A stretch of DNA of 64,000 nt from Fidelibacterota bacterium (GTDB taxonomy: Bacteria; Fidelibacterota; Marinisomatia; SCGC-AAA003-L08; TS1B11): positions 2,861,870 through 2,925,869 of the forward strand of contig CP070638.1 of the NCBI GenBank assembly GCA_020354025.1, given 5' to 3'. A program made the translations under genes and the position numbers. Below are positions 9,792 to 17,979 of this stretch, one piece after another. Positions within the stretch are counted from its first letter, which is position 1. Every line of letters begins with the position of its first letter. Below the pieces are notes generated by a model, which saw only the letters and a program-made list of their open reading frames with translations, did not search any database and was not told the origin of the DNA.

Positions 9792-12791
9792 ATGTTTAAT
9801 TTTCGAGGCGCTCGCTTTTTCCTGATTTCGTTTATCAGCCTGAGCACATGCCTGGGGCAAGAAACCATCTGGCGACCCGTAGACCCAGGGGGAATGGGCT
9901 GGCTGATGTTTCCTTCTATCCATCCCACAACGGGGCATTTATATTTTTCCTCTGACATGAGTCTGTCCTTGATGAGAAGTACCGACCGGGCCGAGACCTG
10001 GGAGCCTATCGCCAATCCCATTCCAGGTACTGCATTCTATGTAGCAGGTTCCCCCAGCGAACCGGGCACACTCTACATGAATCAGCTGGGCGAGACGCCC
10101 AAGGCCTCCGGCATCTGGAAGAGCATCGATAACGGCGATACCTGGGTGCAGCTCTATTGCAGCGATGAGTTCGGCATCAGTCGCAGCCAGTCGGGGGCAG
10201 TCGATCCGGATAACAGCGAGGTCATATACTGGACCGTGGCTGATTTCGGGGTCCATCGTTCAGTTGACGGGGGCCATTCGTGGCAGGACGTGAGCCGTGG
10301 CCTACCGCTGGAAGAGCTGGCGCACCCGGTCAAACACTGCCACACCCTTGAGATTGATCACAACAGCCCGCCGGATCATCGACGGATCTACTATCCCACC
10401 AGCCAGGGTCTGTACCGGATGGAGGAACCGGATGGTGAGTGGCGGCCGGTTCCCGGTCTGCCGGAGGAGGTCTGCAGTGACGTGGAAATTTGCGACGGCG
10501 GTGTCATTTACGCTGCCTTTCCCGGCCTGGGTCTTTACCGCAGCCGGGATGATGCGCGGACCTGGGCCAAGCTTGAGAACGGGCTGGACGGTAAGACACC
10601 GTTCCAGGTAGAGGCTACCAGCAGCCGGCCCGATATCGTCTATATCGCCGCCGTCAGGGACGAGGGCATCTATGGCAGCCGGGACGGGGGTGAGTCATTC
10701 GAGCTTCTGACCCACCGGCGGTTCAATGCCAAGAATAACTGGAAGATGAACTACCGGCAGCACGAGGCCGTATCCGGCCAGATCATGTTCGTTGATCCCA
10801 ACGATCCTAATACCCTGATCCTCGATTACAACAAGAAGACCAGCGACGGCGGCCGGACCTGGCAGCACTACGGGCTGAAGGAAGTCCGGCGCGACCGCTA
10901 TATCGGTACCGGCATGACCCTGCTGACCGACTACCGGGTAGTGTTCGACCCAAACCGGCCGCGCATCGTCTGGATGGGATTCTCCGACACCGGGCTGATG
11001 CTCTCTGAGGATGGTGGTGAAAGCATCATCAACCTGATCTCGTTCCATCGAGGGGAGGTGAATCAGGCCGCCTACTGGCGAAATAAGCTGGTGCATACCT
11101 CCGGCTCCTGCGTGTCCATGACGGTGGATCCCGATCTATCCACTACCATCTACGCCTCCATCAACGGCAAGAATGCGAACAACCGGGCGGCGGTCGGCGG
11201 GGCCATTATCAAGTCAGTGGACGGCGGCTGGAACTGGACTCCAATCTACGAAGAGCATGGGCTGGACGACGGCATCGTCCGTTCGATAGTCATTGATCCT
11301 TCCTCCCCGGTCCATGCCCGAACTGTCTATGCGGCCAGCTACGGCAACGGTGTGTATAAGAGTATCAATGACGGCCGCAGCTTCAAGCGAATCACTCCCC
11401 TGAGGATGTTCAAGGGCAACACCCGGCTGATGTGGCTCGAGATGGCGCCTTCTGACCCGCAGACGCTCTATCTGGCAGTAGGAGGCACGGATGGATTGCG
11501 GCCTATCTATATCGGGCCGGACGCCTACCCGGCTCTGAAACCCGGCCAGCACGGGGGGGTTTTCAAGACCACCGACGGCGGCCGCTCCTGGGACAAGCTC
11601 AACAGCACCCGCGAAATTCCCAGCGTGCAGGATATCGCCGTGCATCCTTCGAATGCGGATATAGTCTACGTGGCAGCCTGTCATGAGGATTACCTGGTTC
11701 CGGAGGATGCGGGGCACCCGGAATGGAAGGAGGGGGGTGTTTATCGGTCCCTGGACGGCGGCCAGAACTGGGAGTTGGTGTTTGATCCACCCGAGGACGA
11801 CCTACGAGGCCGGGGAGAAGTGGAAGGTGTATGCATCAACCCGGTGGCCCCGGAGATCATATATGCAGCCGTCAAGCGCTATGGAATCTATCGCACCTTC
11901 GATGGCGGCGACACCTGGGAAACGGTGGGTCACACTTCCATGGAGCGCATGCAGAGGCGATATCATTCCATCGATATCGATCCGCATGATCCCTCCGAAG
12001 TCTGGCTGGCGCACTTCGGGAATTCCTTCTCCAAAGGTACCGATTATAAAGCCCGGGAGTACTTGCTGGAAAAGTTTAAGGGCGCCAATTTCCTGCGCAA
12101 TCCCGGATTCGAGGAGTTGGGCGAGTCCGGCCGACCGCTGCACTGGAAAGTGGAACAGCCCCCCGCTCCGCGGGGAGAAAAACCCGTGTTCTCGATCAGC
12201 TCAACCCAGGCAAGTGGCGGCAAATACTCCGCCCGATTTCACCTCACCCAGGCTTACCCTGATGCGCCTACCCGTATCCCGGCCCGGCGGGAGCAGCTCC
12301 ACCTGGAAAAAGCCGGCAAAATCCCGGTGGATGAAGGGTGGCAAGCCCGGCTCGACCAGAGGCCGGCGGGAGAGACCAACACCTGGATATATCAGAAGAT
12401 CGATCCCTATTTCACCACGTTGATGCGGGGAAAGCGGGTAGTCGTAGAAATGGATGTGTTTATCGTGGAGCGGAACCTGCCCACGCACTGGAGTCGCGGT
12501 TCGGAAGCCGGGGAGATACCCCGCGACCCACCCCAGGTTTACCTGACAGAAGTCAGGGACTACAACGTACACTGGCTGGTGGCAGAGACTTCGCTGGAGG
12601 ACCTGGAGCCGGCATTCAATATCCCTGCATCGGAAATGAAGGGTAAGTGGTATCGTTGCAGCGCGAGCGGGACTGTAACCGAGGATGCACTCTGGCTGCG
12701 GGTGACCGTGACCGGGGCAGGCGAAATTTCGGGTCCGATGAACCTTTACGTGGATAACGTGAGCCTCAGCCTGGCTGAGCGAAAGGATTGA
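9792..12791 (+). CDS. Secreted Asp-box beta-propeller protein with C-terminal jellyroll
   Basis: This 999-residue protein has a signal peptide ending CLGQ and an AAGGA ribosome binding site upstream. I count twelve Asp-box/BNR repeats, among them RSTDRAETW, KSIDNGDTW, RSVDGGHSW, KSVDGGWNW, KTTDGGRSW, RSLDGGQNW and RTFDGGDTW. They span about residues 60-720 and suggest one or two seven-bladed propellers of the GH74/sortilin/sialidase type. From about residue 760, NFLRNPGFEELG begins a region like CBM4/9 carbohydrate-binding jellyrolls. GH74 enzymes cut xyloglucan, but I cannot assign catalytic Asp residues, so it may instead be a non-catalytic binding protein. It has no YPNPFNP tail. The next gene starts 20 bases downstream. 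Confidence 0.72.
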   Translation: MFNFRGARFFLISFISLSTCLGQETIWRPVDPGGMGWLMFPSIHPTTGHLYFSSDMSLSLMRSTDRAETWEPIANPIPGTAFYVAGSPSEPGTLYMNQLGETPKASGIWKSIDNGDTWVQLYCSDEFGISRSQSGAVDPDNSEVIYWTVADFGVHRSVDGGHSWQDVSRGLPLEELAHPVKHCHTLEIDHNSPPDHRRIYYPTSQGLYRMEEPDGEWRPVPGLPEEVCSDVEICDGGVIYAAFPGLGLYRSRDDARTWAKLENGLDGKTPFQVEATSSRPDIVYIAAVRDEGIYGSRDGGESFELLTHRRFNAKNNWKMNYRQHEAVSGQIMFVDPNDPNTLILDYNKKTSDGGRTWQHYGLKEVRRDRYIGTGMTLLTDYRVVFDPNRPRIVWMGFSDTGLMLSEDGGESIINLISFHRGEVNQAAYWRNKLVHTSGSCVSMTVDPDLSTTIYASINGKNANNRAAVGGAIIKSVDGGWNWTPIYEEHGLDDGIVRSIVIDPSSPVHARTVYAASYGNGVYKSINDGRSFKRITPLRMFKGNTRLMWLEMAPSDPQTLYLAVGGTDGLRPIYIGPDAYPALKPGQHGGVFKTTDGGRSWDKLNSTREIPSVQDIAVHPSNADIVYVAACHEDYLVPEDAGHPEWKEGGVYRSLDGGQNWELVFDPPEDDLRGRGEVEGVCINPVAPEIIYAAVKRYGIYRTFDGGDTWETVGHTSMERMQRRYHSIDIDPHDPSEVWLAHFGNSFSKGTDYKAREYLLEKFKGANFLRNPGFEELGESGRPLHWKVEQPPAPRGEKPVFSISSTQASGGKYSARFHLTQAYPDAPTRIPARREQLHLEKAGKIPVDEGWQARLDQRPAGETNTWIYQKIDPYFTTLMRGKRVVVEMDVFIVERNLPTHWSRGSEAGEIPRDPPQVYLTEVRDYNVHWLVAETSLEDLEPAFNIPASEMKGKWYRCSASGTVTEDALWLRVTVTGAGEISGPMNLYVDNVSLSLAERKD

Positions 12792-12811
12792 GTGACCGCA
12801 GGTAGTCTATC

Positions 12812-13306
12812 ATGGACCTGAGAGGGCGCATATGGAAGGGCAAACGGTCGGTCCCGGCAGGGCTGGCCTTAACAGTGACCGGTCTCTGCCTGATCTGCTG
12901 TGCCAAGCAGGCCTCTTTCCAGGGTCAGCATTTTCCCCGGCTGGCGTTGAAGGAAGGCCGCGGCACGATTCTACTCTTCCTCGTCGAGGATCTGCAGTAC
13001 TATTACCCGGAGACCGGGGAAATCAGCGGGGCGGAGAACCTCGATTATCTGATAAACCGGTTGAAGATGGACCTCGGCCGCTTGTCAGCCGAGTATCCCG
13101 ATATGCGCATTCTAGCCGTGGATGTCAACCAGGACCGCACTGCGGCGATCGATTTCAGAGTATACCAGCAGATACCGACGATAATCCTCATTGACCGAGC
13201 AGGATATGAAGTCCGGCGCTGGCTCCCGGACGACTTCCGACGCGGCGGCTGGACCATCGGCGAGATAGAAAAACTGCTGGAACCAGACACCAAACCGGAG
13301 CCATGA
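12812..13306 (+). CDS. Small thioredoxin-fold lipoprotein without CxxC
   Basis: This 164-residue protein has an N-terminal hydrophobic stretch ending LICC, a possible lipobox. The body looks like a thioredoxin-fold domain: GTILLFLVED as the first core strand, then ILAVDVNQD, then QIPTIILIDRAGYEVRRW with the conserved cis-Pro in IPT. The place where the CxxC redox motif should lie reads VEDLQYYYPETG, with no cysteines, so disulfide chemistry is unlikely. The stop overlaps the next start as ATGA at 13303-13306, so the protein is translationally coupled to the lyase-fold enzyme and may be a partner or a chaperone for it. The fold call is moderate; the function is unknown. Confidence 0.6.
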   Translation: MDLRGRIWKGKRSVPAGLALTVTGLCLICCAKQASFQGQHFPRLALKEGRGTILLFLVEDLQYYYPETGEISGAENLDYLINRLKMDLGRLSAEYPDMRILAVDVNQDRTAAIDFRVYQQIPTIILIDRAGYEVRRWLPDDFRRGGWTIGEIEKLLEPDTKPEP

Positions 13307-14712
13307 TGTTATCAGCCATTGGGAGGACTCGCAGGCGGATCATTGGATTGCTGATCGCCGCGATATGCTGCGGGCCTGTCTCCGCACAGATCGGATTATG
13401 GACCTCCGCGGCCGAACTGGTGGACAAGCCCATGTCCGGCCTGCCGTGGGAGAGCGTAAAGGCCGCCGCCGATGCGGCCGATCCAGGAATGGCCTTCGTA
13501 TCCGATCAGAACAATAACAACAACGCACAGATCCTGGCGGCGGCCATTGTCTATGCCCGCTCCGGCGATACAACCTACCAGACCAAGGTTACCGCGGCCT
13601 GCGAAAAGCTGGTCAGCGCGGGCTACCCCGCCCTGGCTCCAGGCATATCCGAGGAGGATAACCGCACCCTGGCCTGGGCCCGCGAAACCGGCGCCTACGC
13701 CCTGGCTGCCGATCTGGTCGGATACCGGACGCCCGAATTTGAGACGTGGCTGCGCAGGATGGCCGAAGAATATATCGCCTACGATGAGCGGACTCTGCTG
13801 CATATGTTTCACGTACGCCCAAACAACTGGGGCACCCACGCGTTTGGATCTCTTTGCGCCATCTACGCCTATCTGCAGGATACAACCAGTCTGGGCGAGT
13901 TGCGTGATTACTGGATTCAGGCAGTTGTGGGCCCCAAACCCGATGAACTGGAATACGGGGATGATCTGTCCTGGCATGCCGATCCATCCAATTTGCGCCT
14001 TATCAATCCCAAGGGTGCTGTGAAGCAGGGGTTGAATATTGACGGTATCACACCGGATGACATGCGGCGGAACGGTTCGTTCAGCAACCCGCCGCCCACT
14101 TCCTCGACTACCTATCACTGGGGGGCACTGCAAGGCCAGGTTTCGGGGGGGCGTATACTCGAACGAATGGGAATGCCGATCTGGGACGTGGCCGACAGTG
14201 CCCTGTACCGCGCCGGCTACGCGCTGCAGGTCCGGTGGGAGAATAGTTACGGCGGCTGGAAGGCTGAGGGGGACGACCTGTGGCTGCTGCCGTTCTTCGA
14301 TTCTGTCTACGGTACCCACTGGTCGGAGGGCCAGCCGGAGAGGGTGTGGAAGCATGGGAAGAATGCAGGATGGCCGTACGTGGTATGGGACGGTACTATC
14401 AGCTCCAGCGAGGAACAGGGTAGTTTCAACCCCGGTATTTACGAACTATTACAGAATTATCCCAATCCCTTCAACCCCGTCACACGAATCAGTTTAAGCA
14501 TCGCTGAAACCAGTCCGGTGCACCTGGCGGTTTATGATCTGGTGGGCAGGGAGGTTTCAACTCTCCTTGATGGTGTTGAGGAAGCAGGTGAACATATCCT
14601 GGTCTGGGAAGCAGTGAACCGGGAGGGGACTCAGCTGCCGAGCGGCATTTATCTGTGTCGCCTGTTAGCTGGCTATTACCAGAAGACTTTGAAGATGACG
14701 GTCTTGCGCTGA
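13303..14712 (+). CDS. Alginate-lyase-fold secreted enzyme with C-terminal sorting tail
   Basis: The first about 370 residues form an alpha-helical toroid of the alginate lyase/chondroitin AC lyase superfamily. RPNNWGTHAFGSL near residue 174 resembles the Asn-His-Gly active-site stretch of PF05426 proteins, and WHADPSN and GWKAEGDDLW are similar to later motifs. Such enzymes cleave uronic-acid-containing chains by beta-elimination and give the unsaturated ends that GH88 removes, which fits the GH88 gene at 3764. Here Trp replaces the usual His in NNHG, so the exact chemistry is uncertain. The signal peptide ends PVSAQ. The tail starts at NYPNPFNPVTRI and ends in a FlgD-like domain. The ATG overlaps the preceding stop by four bases. 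Confidence 0.75.
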   Translation: MMLSAIGRTRRRIIGLLIAAICCGPVSAQIGLWTSAAELVDKPMSGLPWESVKAAADAADPGMAFVSDQNNNNNAQILAAAIVYARSGDTTYQTKVTAACEKLVSAGYPALAPGISEEDNRTLAWARETGAYALAADLVGYRTPEFETWLRRMAEEYIAYDERTLLHMFHVRPNNWGTHAFGSLCAIYAYLQDTTSLGELRDYWIQAVVGPKPDELEYGDDLSWHADPSNLRLINPKGAVKQGLNIDGITPDDMRRNGSFSNPPPTSSTTYHWGALQGQVSGGRILERMGMPIWDVADSALYRAGYALQVRWENSYGGWKAEGDDLWLLPFFDSVYGTHWSEGQPERVWKHGKNAGWPYVVWDGTISSSEEQGSFNPGIYELLQNYPNPFNPVTRISLSIAETSPVHLAVYDLVGREVSTLLDGVEEAGEHILVWEAVNREGTQLPSGIYLCRLLAGYYQKTLKMTVLR

Positions 14713-14853
14713 ACACAAACCGGGCAACTGCTGTCTGACTAATAAATTCAAGCCGGTTCCGAATAGATAGCTCTGATACTGATGATCCTCTACCAACAAT
14801 GCCCGTCTCCTTTCCCGCCGGAAGTCCCGGCAAGATTGGCTGAGTGAGGGGCA

Positions 14854-15936
14854 ATGGAGCCAAAAGGAATTCTACCGGTCGAGGTCGTCTTCCATCCCAA
14901 CTGGTGGAACAGGAATTGTGGTATTCGTTTTGACAGGGACTATTTCTTCAATCCCGAAGTCAGACTGGAGTACAATATACTGATGCGCCGATATTTATAC
15001 GAGAGGTTCCCCGATCTAGGGCTTGGCGAGGGAGACGCCCAGCCCCGTCCGATGGTTGGAGGCACTATGCTGGCGGCTGGATTCCTCATTTCCGGCATAC
15101 TGGGATGCGAGATCAAATACTTCGTGGATGCTTCGCCTGAAGTCCTGCCCGCAAATTTGACCGCTACCCAGATAGAGCAGCTCGCGCCACAAAATATCAT
15201 GGATGCCCCGATCATGCAGGAGCTCTCGCGGCTCATATCCGAGCTGGAGCAAAGGTTCGGCTATGTCGAAGGAGACATCAACTGGGAAGGGGTGCAAAAT
15301 GTGGCCTTGAATCTTCGGGGTCAGCAGCTGTTCCTGGATTACTATCAGAATCCGGAGCTGGCGAAAAAGTTGCTCGATACCATCGCCACAGTAATTGCCC
15401 AGTTCCTAGACTTCATGATCTCAAAAACTGGGACCACCTCCATTTCGGTCAACCGGATCGTCGGGCGCGTTGATCCACGGATTAACCTGCACTCGAACTG
15501 CTCGGTGACTATGATATCCGCAGATCACTACCGGGAGTATCTGCTGCCTCATGACCAGATGCTTGCTAATCGTTTTCAGCCGTACGGCATCCACCACTGC
15601 GGCGAAGATATGCACCGGTTACGGTATGAGTATGCCAAGATCAATGAGGCCACGTTCTTCGATGTCGGGTGGGGATCGGATATCAAGCTCTGCCGGGAAG
15701 CTCTTCCGGAGAAGTTCCTGAGCCTGAGATTGAGTCCGGTGCGGATGCTGTCGGAAACGGCGGATGAGATCGAGAATGACATCGTCAGTCTACTCATGAA
15801 CGCCGGTCCGCTAGATAAGACCGGCCTGTGCTGTGTGAATATGGATTACGGCACGCCGGACGAAAACATTGAGCGGATATTTCAGGTCGCTGAGCGGTAT
15901 CGGAATGAATATGCCCAAGAGCAAAAGAACAGGTAA
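14854..15936 (+). CDS. Uroporphyrinogen decarboxylase-family methyltransferase-like protein
   Basis: This 360-residue protein has no signal peptide and reads as a cytoplasmic UroD-fold TIM barrel. It lacks the arginine-rich haem-type N terminus of true HemE. It does carry His247-x-Cys249 (HHCG) and Cys326, with Cys249 and Cys326 77 residues apart. As I recall, the zinc ligands of the corrinoid methyltransferase MtaA follow the same HxC...C pattern and spacing. A role in moving methyl groups, perhaps from O-methylated sugars or methanol, is therefore possible. No corrinoid-binding protein or activating partner lies in the window. GAGGGG lies just upstream of the ATG. Six bases separate its stop from the DUF2264 gene. 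Confidence 0.75.
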   Translation: MEPKGILPVEVVFHPNWWNRNCGIRFDRDYFFNPEVRLEYNILMRRYLYERFPDLGLGEGDAQPRPMVGGTMLAAGFLISGILGCEIKYFVDASPEVLPANLTATQIEQLAPQNIMDAPIMQELSRLISELEQRFGYVEGDINWEGVQNVALNLRGQQLFLDYYQNPELAKKLLDTIATVIAQFLDFMISKTGTTSISVNRIVGRVDPRINLHSNCSVTMISADHYREYLLPHDQMLANRFQPYGIHHCGEDMHRLRYEYAKINEATFFDVGWGSDIKLCREALPEKFLSLRLSPVRMLSETADEIENDIVSLLMNAGPLDKTGLCCVNMDYGTPDENIERIFQVAERYRNEYAQEQKNR

Positions 15937-15942
15937 ACCACC

Positions 15943-17955
15943 ATGGAAGTGATATTTGAAACCGGGGAAGATCGCCAGTTATCCCCGCGCACCGGCTGGA
16001 CCCGCAAGCATTGGCTGGAACTGGCCGATAAGATGATCGCCGCCATCCAACCGTATCTAACGCCCGGCAAGGGCGGCCTGGCTCTTCCTAACCCGACGCG
16101 GTGGATGGACGAGTATCTGCCAGAGCCGGAGAAAATGCGGACCTTTTACTGGATGGAAGGTTATACCCGCACCCGTCTGCTGCTGGCCTGTTGGATGATG
16201 GGTGCCGGCCGGACAACTCTCACGTCAAACGGCCGATCCGTTGATATTCGGGACCAGTTCGTTGAGGGATTGCTATCGGCGTCGGACCCCAAGCACCCGG
16301 AATACATCGGCGATCGGTATGGGAACAACCAGTGGATCGCGGAGACCTCCAGTGTGGCGCTAGCCATCTATATCGCTCGCGAGTTGGTATGGGACAGTAT
16401 GTCGCCCGGGGAGCGGGAGCAGGTATCAGACTGGCTGCGCCTGGCGACGGGGCATAAGATAGCACATAATAACTGGTACCTGTTCGTGGCCAATACCCAA
16501 TGCGTCCTAAAAGCGCTGGGGGAAAAGTATGATCAGGATGAACTAGATCGCTATCTACAGCAGGTGAAAAATTTCTATATTGGTGGCGGCTGGTTCATGG
16601 ACGGAGACCATGAGAGAGGGTATTCGATAGACCAGTATAACGCGTGGGGATTCCACCATTTTCTGCCAGCGTACGTCTACATGAACGTATTGGACCCGAC
16701 CTGGAAGGACTGGATCGTCGAGCGTCTGAAGGAGTACGTAAGCAGCTATAAACACTTCTTCGGAGGTAACGGCGCTTTCCCTATGTGGGGGCGCTCCTGG
16801 GCGTACCGACCGGCTGTGGTCGCACCGTTCAACTGGGCGGAGATACTGGGCGTATCACCACTCCAACCCGGTGAATCCCGTCGGCTGGTATCGGGCGTGA
16901 TGAAATACTATGTCGAGAACGGCTACTTCCAGGCCGACATGACGCCTACCATGGGCTACGCAGGTGAAAACCTGAAACTTATCGAGCCCTATAGCCAGTA
17001 TGGATCTCCCTACTGGGGCAGCGCGGCCTTTCTAAACCTGCTGCTACCCGACTCCCACCCCTTCTGGCGGGATCGGGAGGAACCCCTGACCGTCGAGCAG
17101 GAAAGTTATTGTGTCCCGGAGCCGGACATCGGATTGCTGGTAACAGGCAACCACGAGACCGGGGAGGTGCAGATCATCAACCACCGCTCATGGCATCAGC
17201 GGGAGGGTGCTAAAACCAGGTACGCAAAGAAATACACCAACTTTTCCTATTCCTCTCATTTCGGTATCGACTTGCGACGGGACGATAACGGATATAACTG
17301 TGATAATATGTTCTCGGTCTCCCCCGACGGTAAAAAGTACTCACAGCGGATCATCCCCTTCTATATCGGCCTGGACAAGAACTATGGTGCCAGCTATCAT
17401 TACCCACTGGCAGGCTTCCCTTTCGGCGCGCCGGAAGATGCCAAAGCATTTTCAATCGATTTTAAAACCGAAGCCGAAGAGGACCAATCAGTCAAAATAA
17501 CCACCCAGCTCTATCTGAAGGAATTCTGCCAGGTCCGGGTGCACACACTGGAAACGAAACGTAAGCTCGCCGCAGTAAGGGAAGGGGGCTTCGCCCTCAA
17601 TTATTTCGGGAAATTGGCTGAGGCTGTGATTGATGAAGATTCAGTAGCGTTCTGGAATGGTGAACGGGGATCCTTCATTAAGAACCTGTTCGGCTACGCC
17701 GGTCCCTCCGGGCTCGAAGTACTCCTGGATAATACGGAGAATCATCACACGTTGGGAGGGAAGTCGGTTACTCCCACGCTAATCGGCGGGGAGCTTAAGC
17801 CCGGCCGGCATGTCTTCGTCAGTCTCTCCGGGACCTGGTTCGGAGGGAAAAATGAGGTCACCGAGAAGCTCGGTCTGATCAGAAAAATTAACGTCTCGCA
17901 GGATCAAGTGAAATTATGGTTCAGCGAGGGGACCGATTATACTTTCAAAATCTAG
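15943..17955 (+). CDS. DUF2264 protein, copy 1
   Basis: This 670-residue protein has the DUF2264 pattern over its full length: TPGKGGLALPNPTRW, then MEGYTRTRLLLA, then HNNWYLFVANTQC, then FMDGDHERGYSIDQYNAWG. The first half is an alpha-toroid and the second half a beta-sandwich, like glycan lyases and uronyl hydrolases. There is no signal peptide, so it is probably cytoplasmic. From memory, some DUF2264 members were placed in a CAZy glycoside hydrolase family acting on glucuronides (GH154); this needs checking. It shares its layout with the copy at 20305, and the two genes enclose a symporter and a DUF3795 gene. Hydrolysis of an imported uronyl oligosaccharide is the likely role, by inference. 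Confidence 0.82.
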   Translation: MEVIFETGEDRQLSPRTGWTRKHWLELADKMIAAIQPYLTPGKGGLALPNPTRWMDEYLPEPEKMRTFYWMEGYTRTRLLLACWMMGAGRTTLTSNGRSVDIRDQFVEGLLSASDPKHPEYIGDRYGNNQWIAETSSVALAIYIARELVWDSMSPGEREQVSDWLRLATGHKIAHNNWYLFVANTQCVLKALGEKYDQDELDRYLQQVKNFYIGGGWFMDGDHERGYSIDQYNAWGFHHFLPAYVYMNVLDPTWKDWIVERLKEYVSSYKHFFGGNGAFPMWGRSWAYRPAVVAPFNWAEILGVSPLQPGESRRLVSGVMKYYVENGYFQADMTPTMGYAGENLKLIEPYSQYGSPYWGSAAFLNLLLPDSHPFWRDREEPLTVEQESYCVPEPDIGLLVTGNHETGEVQIINHRSWHQREGAKTRYAKKYTNFSYSSHFGIDLRRDDNGYNCDNMFSVSPDGKKYSQRIIPFYIGLDKNYGASYHYPLAGFPFGAPEDAKAFSIDFKTEAEEDQSVKITTQLYLKEFCQVRVHTLETKRKLAAVREGGFALNYFGKLAEAVIDEDSVAFWNGERGSFIKNLFGYAGPSGLEVLLDNTENHHTLGGKSVTPTLIGGELKPGRHVFVSLSGTWFGGKNEVTEKLGLIRKINVSQDQVKLWFSEGTDYTFKI

Positions 17956-17979
17956 TCTATAAGAACAAGGAAAATATCC

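Noticed and set aside
13396..14355. Minus-strand frame of 319 codons
   Set aside because: It mirrors the lyase-fold gene; high GC content lengthens antisense frames here. No family features seen.
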